64,000 nucleotides of DNA from Afipia sp. GAS231 (GTDB lineage: Bacteria; Pseudomonadota; Alphaproteobacteria; Rhizobiales; Xanthobacteraceae), in contig NZ_LT629703.1 in assembly GCF_900103365.1 (NCBI RefSeq), forward strand, positions 4,884,501-4,948,500, written 5' to 3'. Both the position numbers and the translations under genes were made by a program. Numbering within the stretch: the first letter of the stretch is position 1; every line of letters begins with the position of its first letter. Below the pieces are notes generated by a model. The model did not search any database. It saw nothing but the letters and a program-made list of their open reading frames with translations, and was not told where the DNA came from. Shown one piece after another: positions 25,789-35,563 of the stretch.

Positions 25789-28230
25789 ATGATGAATCTT
25801 GCCGAATATCGCCATTCCAACGCTCGTCTCGCGGACTTCCTGCCTTGGGCAGCCCTGGTCGACGAGGGAATTATCCTGAACAAGGACGGTTCGTTCCAGC
25901 GGACAGCAAAGTTCCGTGGCCCCGACCTCGACAGCGCAGTGCCGGCTGAACTTGTCGGCGTCGCCGGTCGCCTGAACAACGCCTTGCGTCGTCTGGGATC
26001 TGGCTGGGCCGTGTTCGTTGAGGCGCAGCGCCATTTTGCAGGTGTTTACCCGCCGAACACCTTTCCGGATGTCGCGTCTGCATTGGTCGACGCCGAGCGC
26101 AGAGCACAATTCGAGGAGGCAGGCGCCCACTACGAGTCCAGCTATTTTCTGACGTTCCTCTACTTGCCGCCGGAGGAAGGAGTGGCCAGGGCAGAGCGAC
26201 TGCTCTATGAGGGCCGCGATCGAACCGTGGGAGCTGACGCTCGGGAGGTGCTCCATGGGTTCGCCGATCAAACCAACCGCGTGCTTCAGCTCGTTGAAGG
26301 GTTCATGCCGGAATGCGCCTGGCTCGATGATCAGGACACGCTGACCTACCTGCACTCAACGATTTCAACCAGGCGTCATCGCGTTCGAGTGCCCGAAATT
26401 CCCATGTACATCGATGCGCTGCTGGCCGACCAGACGCTGACCGGTGGGCTTGAGCCAATGTTGGGCTCAGCCAACGTTCGAGTTCTCACGATTGTCGGCT
26501 TCCCGGGCACGACGACCCCGGGAATTTTAGATGATCTGAATCGCCTGGCGTTTTCGTATCGCTGGTCGACTCGGGCAATCATGCTCGACAAGACCGATGC
26601 CACCAAGCTGCTGACCAAGATCCGCCGCCAGTGGTTCGCAAAGAGAAAGTCGATTGGCGCCATTCTCAAGGAGGTCATGACCAACGAGGCGTCGACGCTG
26701 CTCGATACCGACGCCCACAACAAAGCTATCGACGCCGACGCCGCGTTGCAGGAACTCGGTTCGGATCAGATCGGACAAGCCTTTGTCACGGCAACTATCA
26801 CCGTCTGGGATGGCGATCCCGGTGCAGCCGATGAAAAGCTGCGGCTGGTCGAGAAAGTCATTCAGGGCCGCGATTTCACCTGCATGATCGAAACGGTGAA
26901 CGCCGTCGAAGCTTGGCTCGGCAGCCTGCCGGGACATGTCTACGCCAATGTGCGGCAGCCGCCGGTCTCGACCCTTAACCTCGCTCATATGATTCCGATG
27001 TCGGCGGTGTGGGCTGGCGAGGCGAGGGATCTGCACTTCAAAGGTCCGCCCCTCCTGTTCGGCAAGACCGAGGGATCAACGCCATTCCGGTTCTCTCTCC
27101 ACGTCGGCGACGTCGGCCATACCCTGGTGGTGGGACCCACGGGTGCTGGTAAGTCGGTTCTGCTTGCTCTGATGGCGCTGCAGTTCCGCCGTTACCCGAA
27201 CTCTCAGGTCTTTGCGTTCGATTTCGGCGGTTCGATCCGGGCGGCCGCGCTCGCCATGGATGGCGACTGGCATGATCTGGGCGGCGCATTGTCTGAAGGA
27301 AATGAAAACCCCGTCGCCCTACAGCCGCTGGCCTGGATCGATGATCCCTCGGAGCGAGGATGGGCCACCGAATGGATCGGCGCGATTCTGGCGCGGGAGA
27401 AGATCGAGATCACCCCGGAGGTCAAAGATCATCTGTGGTCGGCGCTGACGTCTCTCGCTTCGGCGCCGAGGCAGGAACGCACGCTCACGGGCCTGTCAGT
27501 CCTCCTGCAATCCAACTCCCTGAAGCGCGCCTTGCAACCCTATTGCCTGGGCGGTCCTTCTGGGCGCCTACTCGATGCCGAATTCGAGCGCCTTGGCGAA
27601 GCTTCGATCCAGGCGTTTGAGACCGAAGGGTTGATCGGAACGAGCGCGGCCCCGGCCGTGCTGGCGTACCTCTTTCATCGTATTGGAGACCGTCTCGACG
27701 GCCGGCCCACACTTCTCATTGTTGATGAGGGTTGGCTGGCCCTAGACGATGAGGATTTTGCCGGCCAGCTTCGCGAATGGCTGAAGACGCTTCGCAAGAA
27801 GAATGCGTCTGTCATCTTCGCCACCCAATCGCTTTCAGATATCGACGGCTCCGCCATCGCGCCGGCGATCATCGAAAGCTGTCCGACGCGGCTGCTGCTG
27901 CCGAACGAGCGGGCGATCGAGCCGCAAATCACCGCGATCTACCGCCGCTTCGGCCTCAACGACCGCCAGATCGAGCTTCTAAGCCGGGCGACGCCGAAGC
28001 GTGACTATTATTGCCAGTCCCGCCGCGGCAACCGGATGTTCGAGCTCGGCCTTGGCGAGGTTGCCCTCGCCTTTACGGCCGCCTCTTCCAAGACCGACCA
28101 GGCTGCCATCGAGCGGCTCCTAGCCGAACATGGACGCGACGGCTTCGTGCCCGCCTGGCTCCAGCACCGAGGCGTCGCCTGGGCCACAGACCTCATCCCC
28201 AATCTCGGCAACCTGGAGAGATCACTATGA
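25789..28230 (+). CDS. trbE: TrbE, VirB4-like transfer ATPase
   Basis: An 813-aa ATPase, the largest energy module of the Trb channel. The N-terminal CagE/VirB4 domain is followed by Walker A GPTGAGKSVLLA (about residue 450) and Walker B in LLIVDEGWLALDD, then the motif FATQSLSDI. ATG 25789 follows the trbD stop by 8 bp; a second ATG lies at 25792. The stop overlaps trbJ (ATGA). Confidence 0.94.
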   Translation: MMNLAEYRHSNARLADFLPWAALVDEGIILNKDGSFQRTAKFRGPDLDSAVPAELVGVAGRLNNALRRLGSGWAVFVEAQRHFAGVYPPNTFPDVASALVDAERRAQFEEAGAHYESSYFLTFLYLPPEEGVARAERLLYEGRDRTVGADAREVLHGFADQTNRVLQLVEGFMPECAWLDDQDTLTYLHSTISTRRHRVRVPEIPMYIDALLADQTLTGGLEPMLGSANVRVLTIVGFPGTTTPGILDDLNRLAFSYRWSTRAIMLDKTDATKLLTKIRRQWFAKRKSIGAILKEVMTNEASTLLDTDAHNKAIDADAALQELGSDQIGQAFVTATITVWDGDPGAADEKLRLVEKVIQGRDFTCMIETVNAVEAWLGSLPGHVYANVRQPPVSTLNLAHMIPMSAVWAGEARDLHFKGPPLLFGKTEGSTPFRFSLHVGDVGHTLVVGPTGAGKSVLLALMALQFRRYPNSQVFAFDFGGSIRAAALAMDGDWHDLGGALSEGNENPVALQPLAWIDDPSERGWATEWIGAILAREKIEITPEVKDHLWSALTSLASAPRQERTLTGLSVLLQSNSLKRALQPYCLGGPSGRLLDAEFERLGEASIQAFETEGLIGTSAAPAVLAYLFHRIGDRLDGRPTLLIVDEGWLALDDEDFAGQLREWLKTLRKKNASVIFATQSLSDIDGSAIAPAIIESCPTRLLLPNERAIEPQITAIYRRFGLNDRQIELLSRATPKRDYYCQSRRGNRMFELGLGEVALAFTAASSKTDQAAIERLLAEHGRDGFVPAWLQHRGVAWATDLIPNLGNLERSL

Positions 28231-28961
28231 GCCGTCTCAGCTCTTTGCTGGTCGCTGGAACCGTCGCCGTCACGCTTGGCGTCACGGTGCCCGTACGAGC
28301 GCAGTCGATCGTCTTCGACCCCAACAATTACGTCCAGAACGTCCTGACTGCGGCGCGGGCGCTGCAGCAGATCAACAATCAGATCACCTCGTTGCAGAAC
28401 CAGGCACAGTTGCTGATCAATCAGGCAAGGAATCTCGCAAGCCTGCCGTATTCATCGCTGCAGCAACTGCAATCGTCGATCCAGCGGACTCAGCAATTGC
28501 TGGCCCAGGCTCAGCGCATCGCTTACGACGTTCAGCAGATCGATCGCGCGTTCTCGACCAGCTATGTGCCCGTCACTGGCAGCCAGTCCAGCCAGATGAT
28601 GATCACCAACGCCCATTCGCGGTGGCAGAATTCAGTGGCTGCGTTGCAGGACGCGCTCCGGGTTCAGGCCGGCGTGGTCGGTAACCTCGACACCAACCGC
28701 ATCGAAACGTCGGCGCTGGTGACGTCAAGTCAGGGCGCCAGCGGCGCCCTGCAGGCGACCCAGGCCGGCAATCAGATCCTTGCGCTTCAGGCGCAACAAC
28801 TCGCCGATCTCACCGCAACAGTTGCAGCACAAGGCAGGGCGCAGAGCCTTGAGGCAGCTCAGCGCGCCTCAGCGCAAGATCAGGGTCGAGAACAGCTTCG
28901 ACGTTTCCTGATGCCGGGACAGGGATATCAATCCTCCAACGTGCAGATGTTCCACCGATGA
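28227..28961 (+). CDS. trbJ: TrbJ, VirB5-like pilus-tip protein
   Basis: A 244-aa exported protein. A signal peptide (cleavage after VRAQ, about residue 26) precedes FDPNNYVQNVLTAARALQQI and a long Gln-rich coiled coil, typical of TrbJ. It probably sits at the pilus tip and contacts the recipient. It overlaps trbE upstream and trbK downstream. Confidence 0.92.
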   Translation: MSRLSSLLVAGTVAVTLGVTVPVRAQSIVFDPNNYVQNVLTAARALQQINNQITSLQNQAQLLINQARNLASLPYSSLQQLQSSIQRTQQLLAQAQRIAYDVQQIDRAFSTSYVPVTGSQSSQMMITNAHSRWQNSVAALQDALRVQAGVVGNLDTNRIETSALVTSSQGASGALQATQAGNQILALQAQQLADLTATVAAQGRAQSLEAAQRASAQDQGREQLRRFLMPGQGYQSSNVQMFHR

Positions 28962-29329
28962 CCGATACAGGCCCCTTCAAGGCGTTGTCGCTGCTCACAT
29001 CAGCCGGGATACTGGTCGTCGCAGCCTGCACGATCCAGCTTCGTGGTCGAGAAGATACGTCTTCGCCGTCAAAAGCAGAGCAGATCGCAGACGTCGACGG
29101 TTCCGACCTCGCCCGCTGCCGCAGCGTCACTTCGGAGGATGCGGCGAACTATCAGCATTGCCAGAAGGTGTGGGCCGAAAACCGGCGTCGCTTCCTTGGC
29201 AGGAAGGATGGTGCCGCAGTTTCCGGCCACGGTAATCCGGCCGCCGGCCTGACGCCCGCGCCAAAGGATGAGAGCCGGGTACCGCAAGGGTATCCCGCAG
29301 TTGAGATACCTGAGGCGGGCAAGCCATGA
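28958..29329 (+). CDS. trbK: TrbK-like putative entry-exclusion protein
   Basis: A 123-aa protein with an N-terminal hydrophobic segment (residues 8-24) ending at a Cys (VVAACTI), so it may be lipidated. The conserved motif LARCRSVTSEDAANYQHCQKVW follows, seen in TrbK-alt proteins of rhizobial ICEs. In plasmid systems TrbK blocks redundant uptake. Position between trbJ and trbL with 4-bp overlaps supports the call. Confidence 0.8.
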   Translation: MTDTGPFKALSLLTSAGILVVAACTIQLRGREDTSSPSKAEQIADVDGSDLARCRSVTSEDAANYQHCQKVWAENRRRFLGRKDGAAVSGHGNPAAGLTPAPKDESRVPQGYPAVEIPEAGKP

Positions 29330-30555
29330 CTGGTACCGGGGTCATCGATCAATTCCTGGAGACGTTCACACGCTACATCGACAACGGCTTTGGACTGCTG
29401 GGTGGCGACGTCGGCTATCTTGCAACGACCCTGGTTGCGATCGACATCACGCTCGCCGCCCTGTTCTGGAGCTGGGGAACGGATGAGGACATCATCGCGC
29501 GCCTTGTCAAAAAGACGCTCTTTGTCGGCGTCTTTGCGTATCTGATCGGCAATTGGAACAGCCTGGCGCGCATCATCTTCGAGAGCTTTGCTGGCCTCGG
29601 TCTGAAAGCGTCCGGCGCGAGCCTCTCCGCGACAGATTTCCTGAGGCCGGGAAAGATCGCTCAAGTCGGACTCGACGCCGGTCGGCCGCTACTCGACTCG
29701 ATCTCGAACCTGATGGGCTACATCAGCTTCTTCGAGAATTTCGTCCAGATCGTCGTTTTGCTGTTCGCATGGGTCGTGGTGCTGCTCGCCTTCTTCATTC
29801 TGGCGATCCAGCTCTTCGTTACCCTGATTGAGTTCAAGCTCACGACGCTTGCCGGTTTCGTGCTCATTCCCTTTGGCTTGTTTGGCAAGACCGCCTTCGC
29901 GGCAGAGCGGGTCTTGGGCAACGTCATATCCTCCGGAATCAAGGTTTTGGTCCTAGCCGTCATTGTCGGCGTCGGCTCGACCCTGTTCTCTCAGTTCACC
30001 TCAGGCTTCGGCGGTGCACAGCCAACGATCGAAGACGCGATGACGCTGGTACTCGCAGCGCTATCGTTGTTGGGCCTCGGTATCTTCGGTCCGGGAATCG
30101 CAAACGGCCTGGTTTCCGGTGGACCGCAACTCGGCGCGGGCGCTGCAATTGGAACTGGCCTTGCTGCTGGCGGCGTTGTTGCGGCAGGTGCCGGACTTGC
30201 CGCAGGTGGTGCTGGCTTCGCCGGTGGCGCGATCGCAGGTACTGCGCGTGGTGGGGGTGCCGTCTTGAGCGGCGCATCCGCTGCCTATCGAAGCGGCGGT
30301 CTTGCCGGCGTCGCTGAAGCCGGTAGCTCGGCTGCCATGAGCCCGTTACGTCGAGCTACGACCGCATCCGCCAGCAACGGGCACGCAAGCGAACCGGCTG
30401 CGAGCTCTTCGGCGGACGGTCAACCTGATTGGGCACGACGCATGAAACGTGCCGAGACCATTCGGCATGGCGCGTCGACAGCCGGCCACGCGGTCCGCTC
30501 CGGCGATCATGGCGGCAGCGGCTCCTCCGTCGATTTGTCCGAAGGAGAGCACTGA
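29326..30555 (+). CDS. trbL: TrbL, VirB6-like inner-membrane channel protein
   Basis: A 409-aa protein with at least six transmembrane helices (about residues 25-270), containing ALFWSWGTDEDIIARLVKK and GFVLIPFGLFGKTAFAAERVLG, both diagnostic of TrbL. The C-terminal third is Gly/Ala-rich, then Ser-rich and basic, and probably cytoplasmic. About 105 bp without a gene separate it from trbF, the largest gap in the operon. Confidence 0.93.
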   Translation: MTGTGVIDQFLETFTRYIDNGFGLLGGDVGYLATTLVAIDITLAALFWSWGTDEDIIARLVKKTLFVGVFAYLIGNWNSLARIIFESFAGLGLKASGASLSATDFLRPGKIAQVGLDAGRPLLDSISNLMGYISFFENFVQIVVLLFAWVVVLLAFFILAIQLFVTLIEFKLTTLAGFVLIPFGLFGKTAFAAERVLGNVISSGIKVLVLAVIVGVGSTLFSQFTSGFGGAQPTIEDAMTLVLAALSLLGLGIFGPGIANGLVSGGPQLGAGAAIGTGLAAGGVVAAGAGLAAGGAGFAGGAIAGTARGGGAVLSGASAAYRSGGLAGVAEAGSSAAMSPLRRATTASASNGHASEPAASSSADGQPDWARRMKRAETIRHGASTAGHAVRSGDHGGSGSSVDLSEGEH

Positions 30556-30661
30556 CACGCAGCCAAGCGCCGACTTAGCCACCTGCCGCGGGGAGCGACG
30601 TCTCAAATCAAGAAACCGCACGACTTCAAGCCGATCACTCGATCCAATGGGGCAATCATCG

Positions 30662-31345
30662 ATGTTCAAACGACCTTCCGTTCACTATGGGCGCATGCCC
30701 GAACCTATCACGCCGTACCAAAAGGCAGCGCAGGTTTGGGACGAGCGCATCGGATCGGCGCGCGTGCAAGCCAAGAACTGGCGCTTGATGGCCTTCGGCA
30801 GCCTCATGCTGTCAGCCGGTCTTGCAATCGGACTTGTCTGGCAATCGGCGCGAGGGTCGATCACGCCCTGGGTGGTCGAAGTCGATCGTCTCGGCCAGGC
30901 CCAAAGGGTCGCCCCGGCCAATACCGACTATCAACCCACCGACGCGCAGATTGCTTACCACTTGGCGCGCTTTATTGAAGATGTCAGGGGCCTGCCGGCC
31001 GACGGTATCGTTCTGCGCCAGAATTGGCTTCGTGCGTATGACTTTACGACCGATCGCGGCGCGGGCGCACTTAACGATTATGCACGTAACGACGATCCCT
31101 TTGCCAAGTTGGGTAAGGCGCAGATCTCCGTCGATGTCTCGAGCGTCATCCGCGCTTCTCCAGACAGCTTTCGGATCGCGTGGATCCAACGCATTTACGA
31201 CAACGGGTCGTTGAGTGCGACCGAGCGCTGGACCGCGATTCTCACGATCGTCATCGAGACGCCGCGCGATGCCGAACGCCTGCGCAAGAATCCCCTTGGC
31301 GTCTACGTCCGCGCTATCAACTGGTCAAAGGAGTTGGGTCAGTGA
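30662..31345 (+). CDS. trbF: TrbF, VirB8-like assembly protein
   Basis: A 227-aa bitopic protein. One transmembrane segment (about 38-58) is followed by a VirB8-type periplasmic domain; it begins FKRPSVHYGRMPEPITPYQKA and has the conserved WVVEVDRLGQA and RWTAILTIVIETPR. It nucleates the channel. ATG 30662 is favoured over earlier in-frame starts because homologues begin here. The stop overlaps the trbG start (GTGA). Confidence 0.92.
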   Translation: MFKRPSVHYGRMPEPITPYQKAAQVWDERIGSARVQAKNWRLMAFGSLMLSAGLAIGLVWQSARGSITPWVVEVDRLGQAQRVAPANTDYQPTDAQIAYHLARFIEDVRGLPADGIVLRQNWLRAYDFTTDRGAGALNDYARNDDPFAKLGKAQISVDVSSVIRASPDSFRIAWIQRIYDNGSLSATERWTAILTIVIETPRDAERLRKNPLGVYVRAINWSKELGQ

Positions 31346-32376
31346 CCAAATCGACGTTTGACGCATTTTCGAAACATCCCATCCAGCAACGTAGGCTCAA
31401 CTCGAGTTGGTTCAAGTTATTGGCCTCGAAGCGAACGCTCTTGTCCGCTCTTCTTCTATGTACGTCGGCTCTCGGAGGGTGCGCGACCTACATTCCGCCA
31501 GAGATCAGCTATGACACCGAAGTCCCGCCATTGCCGGCGCCTCCGATGCCGGTCGACGACAGACTGCAGCCGCTTCACGTTCCACCACTCTGGAAGCCTG
31601 TTCTGGGCGGCAAGTCGGGTGGGAAGGAAGACGCCGAACCTGTGAGCCGAGTTGAGACCGCAAACGGTGCGGCACGAGTCGAACCGCGCAAGAAAGGATA
31701 CTTCAACGCGGCGCAAATTTATGCTTACAGCCCGGGTGCGCTCTACCAGGTTTACGCCGCTCCCGGACAGATCACGGATATTGCGCTCGAGGAGGGAGAG
31801 CAATTGACGGGATCAGGTCCAATCGCGGCCGGAGACACCGTGCGCTGGGTGGTGGGCGATACAGAGAGCGGGAGCGGCGACACGCGGCGCGTCCACATCC
31901 TGGTGAAGCCGACCCGCGCGTCGATCGAGACCAACCTCGTCGTCAACACGGACCGACGCACCTATCTGATCGAGCTGCGCTCTCGCGAGCGGCCATACAT
32001 GCCATCCGTTGCCTGGTATTATCCGGAAACGGTTCGCGAACGATCGCGAGCCGCCACACTAAGACCTGTTCTTCCCGATCCGACGCAGCGTGTCTTTCGC
32101 TACGCGATCGAAGGCGACAGCCCGCCTTGGCGGCCAGTTGCCGCGTATGATGATGGCCATAAGGTCTATGTCGAATTCCCGCAAGGGATTGTCCAAGGCG
32201 AGATGCCGCCGCTCTTCGTCATCGGGCCCGACGGCAAAACCCAGCTCGTCAACTATCGCGCCTACGGTAATGTTCTGATCGTAGATCGGCTATTTGCAGC
32301 CGCAGAACTGCGGCTCGGGGGTGAGCACCAGCAGAAGGTCAGGATTGTCAGGACTGACGGGAGGTCCTCAACATGA
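31342..32376 (+). CDS. trbG: TrbG, VirB9-like outer-membrane complex protein
   Basis: A 344-aa exported protein with a lipoprotein-like signal ending LGGCA (about residue 47), a Pro-rich linker, and a VirB9/CagX domain (FNAAQIYAYSPGALYQVYAAPGQ in its first part, then YRAYGNVLIVDRLF near the end). With TrbI it forms the outer-membrane ring. GTG start overlapping trbF; ATGA overlap with trbI. Confidence 0.92.
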   Translation: MTKSTFDAFSKHPIQQRRLNSSWFKLLASKRTLLSALLLCTSALGGCATYIPPEISYDTEVPPLPAPPMPVDDRLQPLHVPPLWKPVLGGKSGGKEDAEPVSRVETANGAARVEPRKKGYFNAAQIYAYSPGALYQVYAAPGQITDIALEEGEQLTGSGPIAAGDTVRWVVGDTESGSGDTRRVHILVKPTRASIETNLVVNTDRRTYLIELRSRERPYMPSVAWYYPETVRERSRAATLRPVLPDPTQRVFRYAIEGDSPPWRPVAAYDDGHKVYVEFPQGIVQGEMPPLFVIGPDGKTQLVNYRAYGNVLIVDRLFAAAELRLGGEHQQKVRIVRTDGRSST

Positions 32377-33593
32377 CTGCAGAGAATGGAAACGACCACG
32401 GGCAGGCGATTCCGCCGCAAACACAGGACGAGCAGTCTACGAACTTCCGGTTGAGAGCAGAGCACCCGCGCGTGACACGGTTGTCGCGGAAGGTTCTGGC
32501 GGGAGGGAGCGCGGTTGCCTTGCTTGTCATCGGCGGAGCTGTGTTGTGGTCGTTGCAGAGCAATCGCTTCCGAAACCAGGCGGCTGATGAACTCTATAGC
32601 ACCGACCATCACAACGTCGCCGACGGCCTTACGGTGCTGCCGAGGGATTACGCAGGCGTGCCGCGCCAAGCCATCCCGCAGCTTGGTCCGCCCCTCCCTG
32701 GAGACCTTGGACGGCCAATCCTTGCCGCACAAAGTCAGTCTCCGACGATCGGAGTGACGGCTCCAGATATGGAACAGCAGCGTCGGGACCAGGAAACCGA
32801 GGCCGCCCGCGTGAGCCATGTGTTCGCTTCGACCAATGGGAGAGAAGTGCGTTCGCCTGCTGCCGCGGCGCAGGGGAGCGACCGCAACGCTCCGTCAAGT
32901 TCGACCACCAATAGCGACGAAGGATCCGCGCAGAACGGTCAGGATAGGAAGCTCGCCTTCCTCAACGCATCAGTGGATCGCCGTACAGTAAGCCCTGACC
33001 GCGTCACCAGGCCGGCTTCACCGTATATCGTCCAGGCTGGAACTGTCATTCCGGGAGCATTGATCACCGGGATCCGATCGGACCTCCCAGGCCAAATCAC
33101 CGCGCAAATAACTGAAAACGTATTCGATTCGCCGACCGGGCGCCTTCTGCTCGTCCCGCAAGGGGCACGTCTGATCGGCGTTTACGACAGCCAGGTCGCC
33201 TTCGGGCAATCGCGCGTGCTGCTGGTTTGGACGCGGCTAATCATGCCGAACGGTCGTTCGATCGTGCTCGAGCGGCAGCCAGGTGCAGACACGGCAGGAT
33301 ATGCCGGCCTCGAAGACGAAGTCGACAACCATTGGGGCGAATTGCTCAAAGCTGCTGCCCTGTCGACACTGCTTGCCGTCGGCACCGAGCTTGGCGCGGG
33401 CTCCGACACCAACAGCAACGACAGTGCTATCCTTCAGGCTTTGCGACACGGGGCAGGGGACTCGCTGAATCAAACCGGCCAGCAGGTTGTTCGTCGCAGC
33501 CTAAATATTCAGCCGACGCTGACCATACGCCCGGGATTTCCGGTGCGCGTTATCGTCAATCGCGATCTCGTTCTAGAGCCATACCGAGGGTGA
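32373..33593 (+). CDS. trbI: TrbI, VirB10-like channel protein
   Basis: A 406-aa protein. A cytoplasmic N-terminus is followed by one transmembrane helix (about 45-63), a Pro/Gln-rich periplasmic stretch, and a VirB10 domain (about 205-405) with PYIVQAGTVIPGALITGI and LLVPQGARLIGVYDS. It links inner and outer membrane rings. Last structural trb gene in the operon. Confidence 0.93.
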   Translation: MTAENGNDHGQAIPPQTQDEQSTNFRLRAEHPRVTRLSRKVLAGGSAVALLVIGGAVLWSLQSNRFRNQAADELYSTDHHNVADGLTVLPRDYAGVPRQAIPQLGPPLPGDLGRPILAAQSQSPTIGVTAPDMEQQRRDQETEAARVSHVFASTNGREVRSPAAAAQGSDRNAPSSSTTNSDEGSAQNGQDRKLAFLNASVDRRTVSPDRVTRPASPYIVQAGTVIPGALITGIRSDLPGQITAQITENVFDSPTGRLLLVPQGARLIGVYDSQVAFGQSRVLLVWTRLIMPNGRSIVLERQPGADTAGYAGLEDEVDNHWGELLKAAALSTLLAVGTELGAGSDTNSNDSAILQALRHGAGDSLNQTGQQVVRRSLNIQPTLTIRPGFPVRVIVNRDLVLEPYRG

Positions 33594-33594
33594 C

Positions 33595-33837
33595 ATGTCC
33601 AAGCTCAAGATTGGGGCGCTACCAGACGAGAGACCAGTCAAGGTCAGCGTTGAACTGCCGGCTTCAGTGCATCGAGATCTGGTGGCTTACGCGGCGGCTC
33701 TTGGGCGAGAAACGGGGCAGCCGGTCAGCGATCCGAGTAAGCTGATCGCGCCCATGTTGGCGCGATTCATGGCCACGGATCGTGGATTTGCAAAACGGCG
33801 TCGTATGACTCATTCACCAGACGTCAGCGAAGGATAG
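33595..33837 (+). CDS. DUF2274 family protein
   Basis: An 80-aa protein starting SKLKIGALPDERPVKVSVELP with a ribbon-helix-helix-like body (VHRDLVAYAAALGRETG). DUF2274 is the usual last gene of trb operons in this ICE type, directly after trbI. A DNA-binding, autoregulatory role is inferred from the fold. Its last 28 bp overlap the 3' end of the convergent LysR gene. Confidence 0.9.
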   Translation: MSKLKIGALPDERPVKVSVELPASVHRDLVAYAAALGRETGQPVSDPSKLIAPMLARFMATDRGFAKRRRMTHSPDVSEG

Positions 33838-34748
33838 CGTTCGGCCAAGAGTTTGAGAAAACCTTCGAGGGCGGGATTGTCATTATCGGCTCGCCAATGC
33901 GCCGAAAAATCAAAGCGGGTCGACCCGGTCCCATCGCGCAATTCGCGATAGGCCAAACCAGCGAAGCTTGCGCCAACATCTGATTCCAGGACCAAGCTGA
34001 TCCCAAGCTTCATGCTGACAAGGCTCTTAATAATGCCTCGGCTGACGTCATGGCGCGCGATCCTAGGGCGATCTTCAGGAGAAACAAGCTTTGATATCAG
34101 GAGATCCTCGAGTTCGCGTCCGGGATCGTGCTGGCTCAATAGAATGGTCTCGTTCCGGAGGTCCGTCCAATAGATTGCGCTGCGCGCGGCCAATGGATGA
34201 TCTTCGGCCAAGGAGACCAGGATTCGCTCACTCCAGAGGGGGCGAACGTTATTGTCGGGCAGCGGCACCTCGCCAGTTACGACCAGAATGTCGATCGTGT
34301 CGTTTCGCAACGCAGTTGCTAGGCGTATTCGCGACCGCTCGATGGTCGCGAGTTCGACTTGCGGAAACCGGCTCTTGAATTCGGTCAGTGTCGCTCGCAG
34401 ATTGCCGGCGGATATGGAGGTGCAGAAGCCGACCGAAAGGCGGCCAGCTTCGCCTCGCCCGTTCGATTTTGCCGTTGCAACAAGCACATCGACTTGCTCC
34501 AGAATTAACCGGGCCATCCTCAGAACGCGTCGCCCAGCTGGCGTAGGCTTTACCCCTCCACCTGAGCGCTCGAATACAGTGACGCCAATCCGATGCTCAA
34601 GCTGACGAATAGAACGGCTCAGGATCGAGTGTCGAATGGACAGTAATTCGGCAGCTTGCCGAAGACTCCCGTAATCTGCGGCTGCGATTGCAAATCGGAG
34701 CTGCTTCAGATCAACAGCGTGCATCCGGAGCACGCGTGGCTGGTCCAT
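33810..34748 (-). CDS. LysR-family regulator
   Basis: A 312-aa regulator. The N-terminal winged helix-turn-helix (about residues 9-68: LKQLRFAIAAADYGSLRQAAE, then RQLEHRIGVTVFERS) is followed by a LysR substrate-binding domain. I place the start at 34748, where GGAG lies 9 nt upstream; other in-frame ATGs at 34778 and 34724 are possible. It lies 95 bp after luxI on the same strand and may be the third gene of a luxR-luxI-lysR unit. A role in conjugation or cargo control cannot be decided. Confidence 0.85.
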   Translation of the reverse strand: MDQPRVLRMHAVDLKQLRFAIAAADYGSLRQAAELLSIRHSILSRSIRQLEHRIGVTVFERSGGGVKPTPAGRRVLRMARLILEQVDVLVATAKSNGRGEAGRLSVGFCTSISAGNLRATLTEFKSRFPQVELATIERSRIRLATALRNDTIDILVVTGEVPLPDNNVRPLWSERILVSLAEDHPLAARSAIYWTDLRNETILLSQHDPGRELEDLLISKLVSPEDRPRIARHDVSRGIIKSLVSMKLGISLVLESDVGASFAGLAYRELRDGTGSTRFDFSAHWRADNDNPALEGFLKLLAERYPSLTSGE

Positions 34749-34843
34749 TATCTCGTTCTCCGAGGTGGGCGGATGCATTGTATTGCGCTGTAGGCAGCGA
34801 TGTCGCTTGAAAGCTAATAGAATCGCTTGCCTTGAGAATAACG

Positions 34844-35476
34844 TCAGGCAACCGCGAGAACGACCGGCTCCCAAAGGACGGGCCCGGCGAAACCACCGGC
34901 GTCGCGGACCCCAGCCAGCACCTCAGCGGATATCTCGAGATAACCTGCAACGGCCAGGGTATTCCCAAGATTGCACGGATTGCCCAGGCGTCGTAAGGGC
35001 CAGCCGGCGCGGCGCAGGATTCGTTCCATTCGGGCGTCGGTTACTGTGACGATATCAGTAAGTCGTCGCGAGAGGCCGAATTCGATCATGCCAGCGAACA
35101 ATTCATATGTCGCGCGAGCGATGGCGTGCTTTCCTTTAGGAGCGTCTGTCGCTACATCCAGCGCGAATCGACTGCTTTCCCATATCGTGCACTTTGACGG
35201 TGCACTTTGACCTGCGAGAAGTACGGGAAAAGCTTCACCCAGCATGGTAGGTCCGACAGATGGAAGCAATCTAACGCAACCCTGTGCCCGACCGTCGGTT
35301 GCTACCTGCACAAGGTAGGCAGGATGGAGTGCGTCGAAACTGTCAACTTCCATGTCTCCACTGGTATCGACTTCCCAATCTAGCCGCTCCTTGAAAACCC
35401 GATAGCGGAGTTGGTGCATCGCGATGAGAGTTTGCGAAAATTCGCCGTAGCAGCGCTCTGTGATGAGCTGAATCAT
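34844..35476 (-). CDS. luxI: LuxI-family acyl-homoserine-lactone synthase
   Basis: A 210-aa autoinducer synthase that joins an acyl group to S-adenosylmethionine to form an N-acyl-homoserine lactone. The invariant residues of the family are visible: R24, F28, W34, D45, D48, R69, F83, E100, R103. A perfect AGGAGG precedes the ATG. luxR lies upstream on the same strand with an 87-bp gap holding a palindrome. In rhizobial ICEs such a pair controls excision and transfer by cell density, the likely role here. Acyl-chain specificity cannot be read. Confidence 0.93.
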   Translation of the reverse strand: MIQLITERCYGEFSQTLIAMHQLRYRVFKERLDWEVDTSGDMEVDSFDALHPAYLVQVATDGRAQGCVRLLPSVGPTMLGEAFPVLLAGQSAPSKCTIWESSRFALDVATDAPKGKHAIARATYELFAGMIEFGLSRRLTDIVTVTDARMERILRRAGWPLRRLGNPCNLGNTLAVAGYLEISAEVLAGVRDAGGFAGPVLWEPVVLAVA

Positions 35477-35538
35477 GATTGCCTCCTAACAGCATTTGTC
35501 ATGCCTTATGGAAGCTTGCTTCTTGATAGAAGGCATCA

Positions 35539-35552
35539 CCCGTACTTACGGG
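35539..35552. promoter_or_regulatory. Lux/tra-box candidate upstream of luxI
   Basis: CCCGTA-CT-TACGGG, a 14-bp dyad with 6-bp perfect arms, lies 62 bp before the luxI ATG in the luxR-luxI gap. LuxR-type activators bind dyads of about 18-20 bp here. The arms are somewhat short, so this is a candidate only. Confidence 0.45.
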
Positions 35553-35563
35553 GGAGTTCTGCC

